34,743 nt of DNA from a virus, in the IMG/VR virus record IMGVR_UViG_3300036832_000873, positions 1 to 34,743 of that record; one strand, 5' to 3'. Under the pieces are notes generated by a model. That model was not told the origin of the DNA and searched no databases. It was given only the letters and a program-made list of their open reading frames with translations. Below, piece after piece: positions 34,708-34,743 of the stretch. The translations under genes were made by a program, and so were the position numbers. Positions within the stretch are counted from its first letter, which is position 1. The number at the start of each line of letters is the position of its first letter.

Positions 34708-34743
34708 GTGAGCAATGACCCGACACCGCCCGAGCGCGCTCAT
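34708..34743 (+). CDS. Start of a gene cut by the window edge (3' truncated)
   Basis: GTG 34708 with GGGAG at 34696-34700 opens VSNDPTPPERAH, and the frame is still open at the last base. If the contig is circular, the continuation should be the frame ending at 164, but direct joining of base 34743 to base 1 meets TGA after three codons. One additional base (modulo 3) would restore the frame, so a small gap or error at the contig ends is likely. Confidence 0.45.
   Translation, partial: MSNDPTPPERAH

Overview
The window looks like almost the whole genome of a temperate, long-tailed (siphovirus-type) double-stranded DNA phage of a GC-rich actinobacterium. The head genes are an SPP1-type portal, a MuF-like protein, a scaffold and an HK97-type capsid. 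The tail set is a -1 frameshift chaperone pair, a tape measure with membrane segments, Dit/Tal-like proteins and a typical actinophage tail-tip protein. The endolysin ends in 'DGGVFxFG...FHGSMGG' repeats, which are common in secreted proteins of Acidimicrobiia and related actinobacteria, so an acidimicrobial host is a reasonable inference but not proven. Many genes start with GTG and overlap the previous stop by 4 bases (GTGA/ATGA). The large terminase lies at the right edge and the portal at the left edge, so the contig is probably a circular or permuted genome cut between them. The two ends do not join in frame, so a few bases appear to be missing.

Layout. 1-12.5 kb: head, connector and tail genes. 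12.5-14.3 kb: lysis, with an amidase endolysin, two tiny membrane proteins that could be holins, and a secreted Rpf/transglycosylase-like protein. 14.3-15.3 kb: a minus-strand three-gene operon ending in a PKD/IPT Ig-like protein. 15.3-17.9 kb: a plus-strand module of a ParB-type nuclease domain, two small proteins, an ABC-ATPase/GNAT fusion (COG2401-like) and an ASCH-domain protein. I propose this as a nucleobase acylation or anti-restriction system. 17.9-18.4 kb: non-coding DNA packed with inverted repeats, including three hairpins with the same 21-nt loop but differing, still complementary stems. 18.4-21.8 kb: short transcription units (DUF4314 operon, histone-H1-like protein, unknown protein, large serine integrase), each preceded by the same 13-mer GACACACGTAAGC, usually 2-3 nt after an inverted repeat. 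A further copy sits before the gene at 29.2 kb.

21.8-23.6 kb: lysogeny control, with divergent XRE repressor and Cro-like genes. 23.6-28.0 kb: recombination and replication (YqaJ exonuclease, RecT annealase, ribbon-helix-helix protein, VRR-NUC nuclease, winged-helix replication protein). No polymerase, primase or helicase is visible, so replication must lean on the host. 28.0-31.6 kb: small accessory proteins, including a decayed duplicate of one gene's N-terminus. 31.6-34.7 kb: HNH endonuclease, small terminase and large terminase. No tRNA gene and no CRISPR array was recognised.
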